DNA from: Flammula alnicola
Taxonomy: Eukaryota; Basidiomycota; Agaricomycetes; Agaricales; Strophariaceae
Direction: 5' to 3'
NCBI GenBank assembly: GCA_015499995.1
Contig: JADNRV010000060.1
Location: forward strand, 1 to 64,000
DNA length: 64,000 bases
Part shown: piece by piece, positions 10,888 to 23,360 of the stretch
How the letters are laid out: every line of letters begins with the position of its first letter
How positions within the stretch are numbered: the first letter of the stretch is position 1
The notes under the pieces: model-generated
Told to the model about the DNA's origin: nothing
The model's input: only the letters and a program-made list of their open reading frames with translations
The model's database searches: none
Translations under genes and position numbers: made by a program

Positions 10888-13800
10888 TCAGTAGCCGAAG
10901 TGCACATATGGAACCCATGTCATGAATGAAGTGTCACCCTCTCCAAGGCTCTCTCGAACCTTCCTCGTAGCGTAATCCAAGGCGTAGGCTGCCCAAGTGC
11001 TGTCCAATCCCTCCGACCCGTTCTCCTTAAGCAAATATTGGTAGAACTCCTTCGCAAACTCTGGCCCATGCATATCGGAAATGCTCCACATCGTACCAAC
11101 CACTCCACGATAACCAGCAGCAAGCATACCAGCAGCGAGATGCACAACTTCCTCCGACAATTTGAGGTCTCCTTTGCTTGTCTGGCACGCTGAGAGGAAA
11201 GCCAAGTCTGGGTTTGGGATTTGCTGCTTCATGATCTCGAGCAGCTCTAAGCGGCCATCGTGAAGACAGAGGCCGCTCTCGAGAGGCTGGTGGACATCTT
11301 GCACTCCATGGCAAGCAAAGTGAACCCAACTACGGGACTTGATCTCCGCCTTAACCTTCTCTCTAGTCGCCTCGGAGTCCTCCAACAGCAGCGCATCGAC
11401 GGCGGTTCCTTTCATCAACGCTTCGAGGGCATGCGTCTCTGTTCGGGTGGAAGGTATTGAGCGAAGACCTGGCGTGTGCGGTTGGCTGATAAGGACGAGG
11501 CTGGTAGATCTGGAAGAGGTGGATGATGCAAGGAATTTATCGTTAAGGGAGCGGACAGTTGGTGTATACGATGAAACCACGAAATCGGAAACACATGATC
11601 CTGGCTGGTATTCTGAGCCATATATGCCAGCTGCGTGGAGTGGAAGAAATGCGAGTGGGCCGGTCGGGCACCACCATATACGGCGGCGATCTGAAGGATC
11701 GGAATGGTACTGAGAGTGCGAAAGATCAGTACAAATAAGTTGACAATCGGCAACACCTTACAGAGTATCCTAGCACTTCGAGAATTGGTTGGACAACTTT
11801 GGACCAAAGTTCTTTCAGAACAAACGACATGGATGGCGGATTACGGAAATAACGCCGCACAGCACGATCTCCATCTTCCACATCCCGGTGGTCGAGTAGG
11901 TCAGATTGAAGGGTCTTCTGCAGTTGCTCTGCTTGCACGAGACTGAAGTTCTCTAGAGGGATATGTAGAGCGATCCCAGGTATAACAACCAATGCATCAC
12001 ATCGGGTGTTGTGAATGTTGAAGATGATGACTGGGCCATCGGAGGGTAACGAAGAGAGGAGGTCGGCGGCCTTAGGTAGCTGAAGAAAGTCGTGGAAATC
12101 CGGAAGATCCCGAATCTCTTTGAGAAGTTGCCGATACTCTGTAGCACGGAGGGTATGATTTCGAGTGTCATCCTGAAGGCGAACATCTTCTGAAAGTGTA
12201 GCATGTGAAGAAGGAATAGACGGGGCTGAACGAGTTCCATAAGACTCTAAGGCACTCGCGACCTTTATGAAGCGGTCAGCCAAGGACGGATTCCTCACGC
12301 GGAGATTGTCAATTGGTGTGCGGAGTTGGTTGAGCTGATTCCACACCAAGCAGCGGCCTTGCTCAAGCCATTCGAGTGCAAGATCAGCTTTATTGCAATG
12401 GAGAGCAGTAGCCACAGCAGATCCCACGAGATCAGAATGGCCATGAAGGTTAGCATGACGGCGATGGATTGTTTGTTCCATCCCAGCAACCTCTGAGAGC
12501 AGACTAATGGCAAGAGCAAAGTCGATCAAGCAGCGCGAGTCATCATGGACTGAGGATAGCATAGCCGCCCGTTTGGCAGACTTCAGACGAACGGATGGGG
12601 TGCCATTTGCTTCAGCACCCCGACGATATGAAGCAATGCTGTTCTGGACATCAGAGAAATTATGGGTGCCCTGGAAGCGGAGCTGGTAAGCGTAGCCGAG
12701 ATTTTGAAGATACCCGGAAGGTTGGCATTGCCGGAAGGAGTGGATCTGACAGCACTCTGGTAGTGGGATATGGCACGGTCAATATCCTGGAGATCGCCAG
12801 TGCGTTCAAAGCGATGTGCGTACGAAGTTCCAAGGTTGTTGAAGCAAGGCGGAAGGCCAGCGTGGCCGGAAGGAGTGGATTCGACAGCACTCTGGTTGTG
12901 GGATATGGCACGGTCAATATCCTGGAGGTCGCCAGTGCATTCAAAGCGACGCATGTACGAAGCTCCAAGGTTGCTGAACAGACGCGGAAGGTTAGCATGG
13001 CCGGAAGGAATGGATTTGATAGTACTCTGGTAGTGGGATATGGCACGGTCAATATCCTGGAGGTCGCCAGTGCATTCAAAGCGACGTGCGTACGAATTTC
13101 CAAGGTTGTTGAACCTACGCGGAAGGTTGGCATGGCCAGAAGGAGTGGATTCGACAGCACTCTGGTGGTGGGATATAGCACGGTCAATATCCTGGAAGTC
13201 ACCAGTGTGTTCAAAGCGACAGATATATGAAGTTCCAAGGTTGTTGAACCGACCCGGAAGGCCAGCGTGGCCGGAAGGAGTGGATTCGACAGCACTCTGG
13301 TTGTGGGATATGGCACGTTCAATATCCTGGAGGTCGCCCGTGTGTTCAAAGCGACACATGTACGAAGTTCCAAGGTTGTTGAAGCAAGTCGGAAGGTCAG
13401 CATGTCCGGAAGGAGTGGATTCGACAGCACTCTGGTGGTAGGATATGGCGCGGTCAATATCCTGGAGGTCACTGGTGCGTTGAAAGCGAAGTAAGTACGA
13501 ACTTCCAAGGTTGGTGAACCAACCCCGGGCCGGAAGGTTGGCATGGCCGGAAGGAGTGGATTTGACAGCACTCTCGTGGTGGGATATGGCATGGTCAATA
13601 TCCTGGAGATCGCCAGTGCGTTCAAAGCGACGCATGTATGAAGTTCCAAGGTTGCTGAACTGACCCGGAAGGTCAGCGTGGCCGGAAGGAGTGGATTTGA
13701 CAGCACTCTGGTGGTGGGATATGGCATGGTCAATATCCTGGAGGTCGCCAGTGCATTCAAAGCGATGTGCGTACGAAGTTCCAAGGTTGTTGAACCGACC

Positions 13801-15578
13801 CGGAAGGTCAGCGTGGCTGGAAGGAGTGGATTCGAGAGCACTCTGGTGGTGGGATATGGCATGTTCAATATCCTGGAGGTCGCCAGTGTGCCCAAAGCGA
13901 CGCATGTATGAAGTTCCAAGGTTGTCGAACCGACCCGGAAGATTGGCGTGGCTGGAAGGAGTGGATTCAACAGCACTCTGGCGGTGAGATATGGCACGGT
14001 CAATATCCTGGAGGTCGCCCGTGTGTTCAAAGCGACACATGTACGAAGTTCCGAGGTTGTTGAAGCAAGTCGGAAGGTCAGCATGGCCGGAAGGAGTGGA
14101 TTCGACAGCACTCTGGTGGTAGGATATGGCACGATCATTATCCTCCAGGTCACCGGTGCGTTGAAAGCGAAGTAAGTACGAACATCCAAGGTTGTTGAAG
14201 CAACTCGGAAGATCAACGTGGCTGGAAGGAGTGGATTCGACAGCACTCTGGTGGTAGGATATGGCACGATCATTATCCTCCAGGTCACCGGTGCGTTTGA
14301 AGCGACTTAAGTACGAATTTCCAAGGATGTTGGAAATGGTGGGAAGGATATCAAGGCCAGGCGGAACTGAGGAAACTGCGCTTTCATAATGGGAAATTAC
14401 TTGAGTAATGTCGTCGATGTTTCCTGTCTCTTCGAAGCGGCGCTCGAATGCCTGGGCACTACTAATGGCACAGCGCCAGTCGGACATGGCACCCAGTGGT
14501 AGCAGGGCATCTAGCCCTCTGGCATCATCCATAGCACCTGACCCAAAGGTCGAACTTGAAGCTACAAATGGATCAATAAACAGATCTGAAAGCAGTCAAC
14601 CTCACATACCCACTGTGGAAGTCATCTTGACTGACATGGGATTGTCCTCTTTCACTGACGCAAACACATGCTCTGCTGGAGTGTCTACAGACACGACCAT
14701 TTTAAGCGCATGTAGGAAGGACAAACGACTATCTTGGGCGCACCTTCCTCTGCACACGCCATGGTGTAAATTTCATCTGCAGTGAATGCAAGGAAAGCCT
14801 CATCACCCCCATCCTTCGAGTGGACGATCAACATCATACCATCGCCATCGTGGTGACTGGATTTTGTTGCATTAGCCGGAGCTTTATCAATTTGGTTAAA
14901 AACCCTTTTCGACAAATCACTCACAAGTCGATAGTCTCAACGGCTTTCCATTTTGTAGGAGAGATCTTTGTGAGGCGCAAGGTCTCGAAGTTACCACTGC
15001 GCATGACAGCCAGCGTCAGCGCATCATTGAAGTGATGAGGCGACGAATATTCAAGAAAAATATCTAAATCACAGAGTGAGGGCAGGCGGAGACGCGAAAC
15101 GAAACCAAGTCTTACCCTTCAATAAACCTTTTGGACTTGATTGTTCACTGGTACCGGTGAATACAGCTGATGAAATGGTGGTCGCAATGCCTTGCGGTTC
15201 CTCAGTAATTTCCGGTGGCGTTGGTTGGTGCGACGCAGTGTCTTCGGAGATCGACACATTGCTGTGGCGTGGTAGTTCGTACGGCAGATCGACCTCAGAG
15301 ATCGAGACGGCTGAGCTTTCGAGTGGCGTTGCAGGTGTTGAATTGTGTTCAGACGTCATGACTGTGCCCTCTGTCCCTTGTACCACACTTGGCATGTTCT
15401 TGGGAAAGGAAACATTCACTGAGGATGAGCTGGTAGTTGTATCCGAGGTTTCTAGAACCGGAATTGGAGCTCCTTGCTGTGCAGCGTTTTCAGTTGCGGA
15501 TTCGAGTGCTGGTTGTCCTTGACTGTGGGCGACGGAGGCTGCGATTTCAACTTCGTCAGTATATTCGGAGGTGGCCAT
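10888..15578 (-). pseudogene. TPR-CHAT protein, copy B (1-bp frameshift between repeats and CHAT)
   Basis: Same six-exon layout as the other copies: 15116-15578, 14925-15063, 14744-14856, 14610-14684, 11762-14561 and 10888-11709. The exon total is 4412 nt, one short of a whole number of codons. The missing base lies near 12,702-12,707, where comparison with A and C requires an extra nucleotide before an NLG codon run at the end of the last repeat. Translation therefore ends about 60 residues later, before the linker and CHAT domain. Downstream of the break the frame is open to the normal stop, with HFACHG, LSACQT and the C-terminal VHFGY all kept. No GT-AG intron of plausible size restores the frame. 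A repeat-only protein of about 900 residues could still be made. A sequencing error is the alternative. Confidence 0.8.
12720..14330 (-). repeat. 135-bp coding tandem repeats in copy B
   Basis: About 12 direct 135-bp units in exon 5, spaced for example at 12,777, 12,912, 13,047 and 13,182. One spacing is enlarged by 6 bp near 13,530. Two units near 14,040-14,290 are almost identical over more than 100 bp, consistent with recent internal duplication or conversion. Confidence 0.9.
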
Positions 15579-15899
15579 TGCGGATATTGGAGAGACGGAT
15601 AGATTGGCAGAGCATGTGCGGAAAACAAAAGTATTATAAGGAGAAAATGGTATTGAAGTCGGAAATTTGCGAGTTGGCGTCCTAGTATATGGAATCAACA
15701 TTGCCTGCTTCGTGTTGCTGTGCGCTTCCATTGCGACATGCACGGAAGAAACGAGAGTAATACACACCGCATGGACTTTATGACATTGCACATTGAACGG
15801 ATATAGTACAGATAAGAGAATAAGGTTCATCAGTCGGACTGTCGGACGGGGATAAGTGACTGACTGAAATCAATAACTTAGTAAATACCATAATGTCGG

Positions 15900-16560
15900 T
15901 CGAGATCGAGCACTCACCTCCGAAACAAGCACCAGATCCATGATCTCCGGCGCCTATCCTCAGGCGCTAATTCATCATCAGAGACCATGACCACATGCCC
16001 ATCCTTATCTGTCCCAGACCATGTCAGCGCTAAAATGGTTTCAGGGCCGAGAAGAGGTGCCGTGCCCTCCACCCTCTTTCCACGTTCCACCTCCGTGCTC
16101 GTGCTCGTCATCCTCCGCGGTTAAAAATACTTGGAGAAGCGTGGAAGAAGCGTGTTGGTGGGAACAATACTTCGGGGTGGTAGAAAGAGCGCTTGGTCTT
16201 GACGGCGACTGACATCTGATGTCCGCATCAGCGTCATTTTCGTAGAACGGTTCATTGTTGACGCATTCGTATCCTACGTTCGATGCAGTAAGTATATGCG
16301 ATGCTCGAAACGGGGTAAGCAAAATGCACCTCGCCAATATCGTTACTCCAGAGCACGCTGTGCAGTACATCCTCGAGATTCGAAGAACCGTCGCGGTATT
16401 GTTCTTGTCGCCCTATTCTTCATAGGCGAGAAGGAAGGTTAGCCTCGATAACGAGAATGGGTCCATGGAACCGCAAAATTCTTCTGCCGCTGATAATCGT
16501 GCACCACTCCAGTGGGTGTGGATTTGTAGGACGGAGACATACCACAGGATTTGATGACGA
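15900..16560 (-). pseudogene. Block U, copy B: decayed spliced coding remains
   Basis: Homologous to 4,946-5,640 and 29,290-30,070. Recognisable pieces are LGPETILALTWSGTDKDG, SFYHPEVLFPPTRFFHASP and FLLAYEE followed by an in-frame TAG where copy A has a Ser codon. The conserved GTGCATTTTGC...CGTAG intron lies at about 16,275-16,330. A GTGAGT donor-like site at about 15,918 starts a segment missing from copy A. The frames of the pieces do not agree, so this is probably decayed. Family unknown. Confidence 0.4.
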
Positions 16561-16754
16561 CGCGTCATAGGCCCTTGCGAGAATAAATTTCCTCTAGTCC
16601 TTTAGGAGATGGCGAGATGGATGAACGTGAGGTACCCTGGCTTCACTGGTTAGGACAAAGTTTCAAAAACGCTTGACTGAGTCCATGAAGCGTCAGGTAG
16701 CCATTGCAAAAACGGTGGTCCGCAGCCCGTCCGCTACAACATTGAAGTACAAGT

Positions 16755-17245
16755 TTCTCACAGGCGGCGATTGTTCCCATTATCGGCATCTACCTTTCGC
16801 CGCACACAACTCACCAAAGCCAACTTCTCATCCACTCACACTCACTTCCGATATGCAAACGTTGGCCGACACCTGGCCCGACCTTGAAGATTTACATGTT
16901 AGCACCCGTAAAGCCAGCGAAATAAATTACATAGCCTTGATGGAAATCGCAGATGCCATATCTCCAGAGGCTCGTCCTTTCACATAGCGAACAGCTTCCC
17001 GACATCGGAACCCTTCCTCTCCGCTTCCACCCTCTTCTTTTCTTGAACGTGGGCGCCAGTTTTCTTGAGAGCTTCAACATTGAAGCATTTTTGCTCTGCT
17101 CAAACTCTTCCCCAATGTTGACTCGGAGTATGGTGGAGCAGGACCTTCTGCTTCTACCTAGTGCACAGTCGGCCGCAGAATTCATGAGGAATCTTCGGGG
17201 AGGCACGAGACGTCTTGTAAATAACTGCGGTATTAATTTTCAGCT
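16755..17245 (+). pseudogene. 3' fragment of an F-box/LRR gene (unit B)
   Basis: Counterpart of 6,800-7,290 and of the 3' end of the gene at 33,056-34,680. Shared pieces include ALMEIAD, LNVGASFLESFN and GTRRLVNNC. A small deletion in the middle removes the SLHISG segment and shifts the frame. It continues directly into the promoter-like region and start codon of the hydrolase pseudogene. Confidence 0.75.
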
Positions 17246-17294
17246 GACGATGGGTCTTGTCATCAGGTCTCAATTCAAAACTTCCTCAAGCAGC

Positions 17295-19902
17295 ATGAGC
17301 CTGTCATTATCGACAACTGAGGGTAAGCTCTCTTCTTTCCTTTCCTTCTCCATCTCTGTTCCATTGCGGGTCATTCGTCCTCGAATTTCAGGAGTTGATA
17401 CCTTTATCTTTCTTTTTTTCTTTTCCAACGTCCTATTCGTCAATTCTAATCCGATACCAACATTCTAGATACATCGCCAGACACATCATCAACCGCCGCC
17501 CCCAGTGCAGCTGCGTCGTACTTTATCGATTATCACTCAATCTACCTTATCCACGTCGACCGTCATTCCTATTCATCCATCAACGTTCAACGTTCAAGAC
17601 TAACATCAGCGTTATCGCAAGCGCCTTATTCAACCTGTATCTATCCACCCTTATCGCCTCATCAACATCCTCCATGTCATCAGAGGCATAAACACTGCGG
17701 CATCAACACCACAACCACTACCGACCCAGCCAACTCTGCCATATCAACATCGGCCACAAGCCTCACTCCACTACCTCCAACGACTTCCCAACTGCATTCC
17801 AAGGAGCCCGACCCTTCTTTTCAGCAGAAGTTATCTCCACAGCAGCCCGATCCAATCCTGCGTCGACCCAGGCTTCATCTTCGTCATAGTCGGATGGCGT
17901 TGGCTGGTCGTCTGGCTCGGCGAGGCCGCCTGTGCACAGTGCTGGTGCCGCCCCGTCATCTATCGCCTCTACCGCACCTGCAGATGAGAGTGGGGGTTCA
18001 ACTGATATGGATCGATCTTGCAGGCGCGAATGCTGATGCAGGTACGGCCTTGGACAGAGGCGCTGGTTCTGCTTTCGGTCCAGCAGAGGTTGCTGAGAAT
18101 GCCCCGGTCATCGCGATCGTACAGGAGCTTAGCTCGCCGCAGGAAGGTTCGACAGAGTCAGAGGAGGCTAGGAAAGTGGAATCGACATCACCTTTGGCTG
18201 CTCAGGAGGGTGCAGCGATGGTGGCGTGGTTATCGCCATGGTCGTGGTACTATTCTTCCGCAACCACGATGACGACAAACACGCAGGAGGAGAAGGCGGT
18301 TTGTCGAGCTTCAGCACGTCGCTGAAGAAGCAGAAGTGCCAAAGGAGGACAAATCATCGTCTCCTGCCTCTCAAGCACCACTAGCCGCCTCCATCGCCTC
18401 AGATGCGCTTCACAATTCCATGGAAGATATCGCCGCAAAACCGATCGCGTCAACTATCGACGCAAACCGCTCAGGGTGGGTGGTGCTGACAGATGCCAGA
18501 TCGATTACGAAGGTGCTGGCTGCTGTTGTTTCCAACACCAAGCCAGCTATCACAGCTCCAGCTCTAAAGCAAGTCAATGCTGCAGCCTCGAATTCCAGCG
18601 CAGTGTCTGTGACTAGACCTACTCCTTCCAGTGTGGCATCTTCGACCAAGGAGTCGAACCAAGTTCGCGAATACGACGGAACACGCGCTGCAGGAGTTCA
18701 AGAAGGAACATGACGTCAAGCTAGATAAGATCGCTAAGATCACGTTGGAGGGCGATGGACCATCGAGAAGATGGTCGAGCGGTCGCCAACCTCAAAGCCA
18801 GTGAAGAATGGATGTCCGACCTCCGCGAGGCGGACGCCATCCTCGTCGCGACGCACTCGCAGGGGTTCTGTGGTATTGACATACTTGCTCATTCGGGATG
18901 GCCATATCGTTACCTCGCGGAACTATGTAGCTCAAGGGGCAGGGCATACCTATGCCTAGCATGTCCGCTGAGATGCCTATGGGGCCGGGCGGATTCTCTT
19001 CTGCTATCAGCTTGGGCTATATTGGCAATGCGGCAACGGCAACGGCGAGCAGAAAGATCCAAAGAGTCTGTTGTCTGGCACTATGTGGGATTCATTTGGG
19101 CCCGTTGAGGTATTTGAGTTCGACCACGATCCCGGGGCCGTATCTTCAGGTGGGTGGTGGAGCTTTTGTTGTTTCGTGGGATGATTGGCTGACGGCGTTT
19201 GGCCTCGGTAGTATTTTGAATCGACTGCGGCGCGAGAATAGCCTCTCAACGATCTATTCTGGCCTCTTCACGACCGTATCTCGTCCTCTTATTCTCCGTG
19301 CTCTTTATATCGATGGCGATGTCTACCAGTAAGAATTCCTTACTGTCAGATCTCTGCCGGATCACTGCTGACTTTCTCTTATCTTATCTCCGTCTTAGTT
19401 CGCCTGACTTCCTCTCCAAGCTCCTCATCCTACTTCGGTGTATCCTGAACTCCGGCGTGTCAGATTCTGGGCTTTTGGCTCGTCTCTCCGAGGCGACCGC
19501 TGGGTCCTTGAATGGTGCTGGGCATTCGACGGCATATGAGGAAGTAGCGACTTTTTCGTGCGTTGTCTTTTGTTATTATTTCTGCCTCTGTATTATATCT
19601 GACCACGATCTTCAGATTGGCCGTCAGGTATCTTTTCATGCTGCTCATGAACAGAATGACTACGAAGTAAGCAAGCATGCGTCTTCTCTCCGTTTGATTA
19701 TCACCCTCATCATTCTTCCTCGTAGATTCCCCGGTCTTTGCGCGACATCATCGCCGACGAGCGCGTAGTGCACTTCTTCGGGCGTGATATTTCCGAGCTG
19801 AGAGACGTGTTCTGGAAATGGCACCCCAAGACGTCGATTCTTAGGGATTTGAAAAGGAAGTTGCGACCTATCCAATGGCTGCCGTTGACTTTTCTTCGTT
19901 GA
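17295..19902 (+). pseudogene. Decayed YMC020W-like alpha/beta hydrolase gene (unit B)
   Basis: Same gene as 7,359-9,875 but with a longer 3' part. Pieces in order: MSLSLSTTE, then SSTAAPSAAAS-like sequence, GWSSGSA, LSPWSWYYSSATT, DARSITKVLAAVVS, ANLKASEEWMSDLREADAI, ATHSQG (then an extra G breaks the frame), CCLALCGIHLGPLRYLS, STIYSGLFT, LILRALYIDGDVYQ, ILNSGVSDSGLLARLSEATA, SLRDIIADERVVHFFGRDIS and KWHPKTSILRDLKRKLRPI before a stop at 19,900. The 3' exons are better kept here than in unit A. Several frameshifts and a lost internal segment show that it is not functional. Confidence 0.75.
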
Positions 19903-21602
19903 GTGGAAGTGTCATCGGTACGAGTAGCTTTTGTATTAGAGGTGTTCTTTTTCTGGGTGGAGGTTGGAAGCTCGATGTCGACATCATTTTTATTTTACTC
20001 ATCTTTCCTATGGGATGTACTTCGCTGATGAGGGATGGAAGGTGGAATTGTTTTAGTATTCATATTCGCATTCATATTTTAATCTTCATGTTTTCATACA
20101 CACGTTCTACTCATTTCTACTCGCATTTCTTCGGAACATCAGTAGATTATTTTTATCTTAGTCTAAATTGTAGTCACGTCGCACTCTTGAAAGACATCCG
20201 CGCTCAACAGTCCGATTACAGGGACAGCGGCGCATTGTGAACTGTGAACCTACCCTCTGGGAGAGCCACATGCTTAACTCAAGCTGCGAGATCTTGAAAA
20301 GAGCAATATGATTCAAGAAATTCGTAATAAGTTACAAAAAGCCAAGCGTTATGGATGGAGCGGCTACATAAGCGATCGCTGTATGTAGAGACCAATAGAA
20401 AATAAAATATCATTGGCCTTATCCCAGTGCAGGCTTAGGATCTAATCAAAACTAGGCTTTCGACCGAATGCAAGGAGTTGATCTTATCGCAAATAAGTAT
20501 ACGCTGACATGGTATTGAGTTACTATCAACGACAACGACACCTCATGAGCTAGACAGGCGGTAAGCAATCGGGGCTTCACCTGGACAATTTATCAGGGGA
20601 GGCAATCAAGGCAATTCGTGAACCAGCAACCCGATTTCGTAGAAATGCCAGTGCTGTTGACGTTCTTGGTGGCTGCATGAATGGCAACTGTCTGATGACA
20701 TCCTTCGGATTATCCACACTGCCATGTGGCTTGAGTTCCGTCGTTCATGGCCATCGTTCGACACCAAAGACCCGCTGGAAAGATGTGGAAATGTTAGCGA
20801 TGTTGGACGACGTAGGAGAAGGGGGAAATCGTGCTGTAGATAGAAGGAGCGAACCAACGTGTAAACTTCATCGACCACTACGATATCCATCCACGCCATC
20901 TTCTCCTCTGGTCAGCAAGGCTCTCAACATCGAAGAAATCAACCACCTCTTCGTTCCAGCCACGCTGTCAGAGTAAGAACTCATGACGGTCGCAGATTAG
21001 ATTACGGCCATAACGCTTCTGTCTCAAAGGGGGTCATTGCAGTCTCGGAGCAAGCTATGGTGTAACGTACCTGCCTCTCAGAGAACCTTGAAGCGTCTGA
21101 GCCGCACACAACAGAGGAGCAGGTAATGAGCGGCGACGTGGTCGAAATAGAATGTATCTCAGGTGGCCGCATGCCCCGGGTGACGTCGGTTACATCACGT
21201 GACTCCTGGACACCCGCCTTTTTGGCGCGGCGGTTACGCGTCCGTCACTCGCGCGTCACGCTCTGGGCACCCCGCCCTGCTCGTAGTCCTTTTCTCTTCA
21301 GTGTCCTTCTTCTTGCCTTATTTTCTATCCACTATTTGTATCTACCTGTGGAATATTTATTTTAAAGCCTTAATTAAAGCCTTCATGTGGAAAAAGGCTT
21401 GGGTTCGGGTGATTACACTGCAGGTAATAGTACACAGAGAATAAAATAATAAAATATCAATTATCTATGCCAGGAATGAGGTCATGATTCTACACAGGTG
21501 CTTGGGCAAGCAGCGAAGAAACAGAGAGAGATGACCACTGACGACGTTCATTCTCTGTCCTCGCTGCTGTCCTGAAGTAGACAATGAAAGACAATGAAAG
21601 AA

Positions 21603-21632
21603 CACACGACAAGATGAGCGTCTTGTCGTGTG
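21603..21632. repeat. Perfect 12-bp stem hairpin
   Basis: CACACGACAAGA, a 6-nt loop, then TCTTGTCGTGTG. It lies 45 bp from a second, longer palindrome. It is in a gene-free region, so it is not an obvious transcription terminator. Confidence 0.8.
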
Positions 21633-21660
21633 CTCTCTGATACATGCAACGAGGGTAAGA

Positions 21661-21720
21661 TGAGACGAGCAACATAGTAACGAGGGAAGGACGTATGTCC
21701 TTCCCTCGTTACTTGTCTCA
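21661..21720. repeat. Strong palindrome with 16-bp perfect arms
   Basis: The arms GTAACGAGGGAAGGAC (21,677-21,692) and its exact reverse complement (21,697-21,712) flank a 4-nt loop GTAT. An outer pairing, TGAGAC with GTCTCA at 21,661-21,666 and 21,715-21,720, extends it. Confidence 0.85.
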
Positions 21721-23360
21721 TCTCACCTTCCTTAGCCATATCTCGTCTCGCCCTCCGTAGCCACATCTCGTCTCGCCCTCCATAGCCACGTCATGGTGAT
21801 TGGTAGGTGGTAGCAAGGGTCTGCACTTGCGGTCGTTGATTGCGAGGGTTCTTGGGGTGGCGAGGGTTCTTTGGGTGTGCGTAGCGAGGCGAAACACAAC
21901 GGAGAGGGACAAGGTCTGGGACCTGCGTGAATCGGGTGGAGTTAGCATCGTCGTTGGCAACACGACTCATAACTGCACGGGCCTCCCACTTCACGGGTCC
22001 CCCTGTGTTTCTCCCCCCCCTCTCCTTCATCCATGCCTCAAAAATAGCCGGCCCACATCCCTCATTCGAGGGGAGGGACACACGGCCGCGGTTCCTGTGT
22101 TTTGAGTAGGGATTGCCTATGTAAAAAGTCATTACATGTTAGTAAAAATGTATTAGATATGTTGAATATTACATACTTACCTTCGTGCATTAGTTTTTTT
22201 GGGGAGCGGGTGGCGCGATGAGCGGAGATGGGCGTCGAGAACAGAGATTAACCGTGTTAGATAACAGTCGATGTGGTCAAGCGGAGTCTGAAATGTCGGG
22301 CCGTCTTTCCCTAATCCCTAACGATGTCCTGGGTTGGTCCTGGGTGCCGTGAACACACTAGTTATTGACGTAGGTATTAAGAAACACATAGAAATTAAGA
22401 TCTTAATGTTGTCTACCATTTTTTCTATAATAAAAACTCAAGCTTTGTAGGCTTGTGGCCCGTAAATTGTGAGACCGGGGTTGGACCGGGGCCATCATTA
22501 TGGAAAAATCCCCGATTGGGGCCATGCACGGCTAAAGGCCCGACCGGGGGTTGAGAAACCGGACTTCAAGCTTCACTGGTGGATCGTGTATTCAACTGGG
22601 TACGTGCCCGACCCTCGAACGGGGGGTAACCGGCGGGGTGCCCAGAGCCAAGGTGGACCCGGTAGTATACTCTATGTATGCTCGGAGTGACCGCTAATGC
22701 TCGTCATATGAAAGACTCTGAGCGCTTAGGACTATGCCATCCAGAAACCAAAGTGAGACAATGGTCCGTGTTACCGGAATCAAGACCGGTACTTGCATCG
22801 ATAAGGGTGTGGATGAAGGCCGGAGGTGAACTCGTCTAAATCGCACCACATGTGATAAATGGGATGAAACTGACAGACTTGCAACGATTCAAGAAAACAT
22901 ACCTCATCCTTCAACTCGAATGAGCTAACCCCGACCACTGCTAGTGCCTCCTGACAGTCGTTCTTGTTTGAGTAATTTCCCCACCTTGAAACTTTTAATT
23001 CATAGTGCCTCCTTCGTTCACTTTATGATGGTGGCAACTTGGTGGTTGCGAGGCGATAGAGGGGCGTCCAAGCCGGGCATTTGACATGATGGCAATGAGC
23101 TAGTGTGCTGATAGTCTGATGAATACAAGGTTAGTAAGGACAGGGGAAAGATTTTAGGTAGGGATACGGAAGATGCTCACAGCTCGTATCTGCTGGAAGA
23201 TATCTGGAGGCACTTCTTCATGAACATGTGCCTCAATAGATAGCTTTCGTTCGTTCCGTACATCTGTGCTGCTAGCAGCTTCGACGTTCGTCTTCCGGAA
23301 GTACATTAGTTTTCCCTGAATGCAATCCTAAAGCCAAGACCGGGATCATACCATGAAGAC

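Larger units (their letters stand above)
10171..20195. repeat. Segmental duplication unit B
   Basis: Second direct copy of the 10-kb unit: block D, CHAT gene, block U, F-box fragment, hydrolase pseudogene. It starts immediately after AAGAC at 10,166-10,170 and ends with AAGAC at 20,191-20,195. The left flank of unit C has the same pentamer at 23,356-23,360, followed by sequence matching 10,171 onward. This marks the recombination breakpoint. Confidence 0.85.
20196..23355. other. Unassigned spacer between units B and C
   Basis: No gene can be supported. The left part (20,200-21,000) has only short shadow frames. Around 21,180-21,220 there is a promoter-like cluster (TGACGTC and CACGTG). At 21,600-21,720 there are two strong hairpins. 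At 21,720-21,790 a unit of about 25 bp containing CTCGTCTCGCCCTCC is tandemly repeated. A 113-codon minus frame at 21,791-22,132 has no recognised family. GC-rich CCGGGG-type sequence lies at 22,460-22,680. The remainder, to the AAGAC at 23,356, shows nothing I can name. It looks like accumulated transposon debris, but no terminal repeats were identified. Confidence 0.4.

Noticed and set aside
12690..12725. A 31-nt GT-AG segment that might bypass the copy B frameshift
   Set aside because: Too short, and its removal does not restore the reading frame.
22455..22860. Possible structured RNA or LTR in the CCGGGG-rich spacer
   Set aside because: No cloverleaf, no conserved promoter boxes and no matching second LTR could be found by eye.
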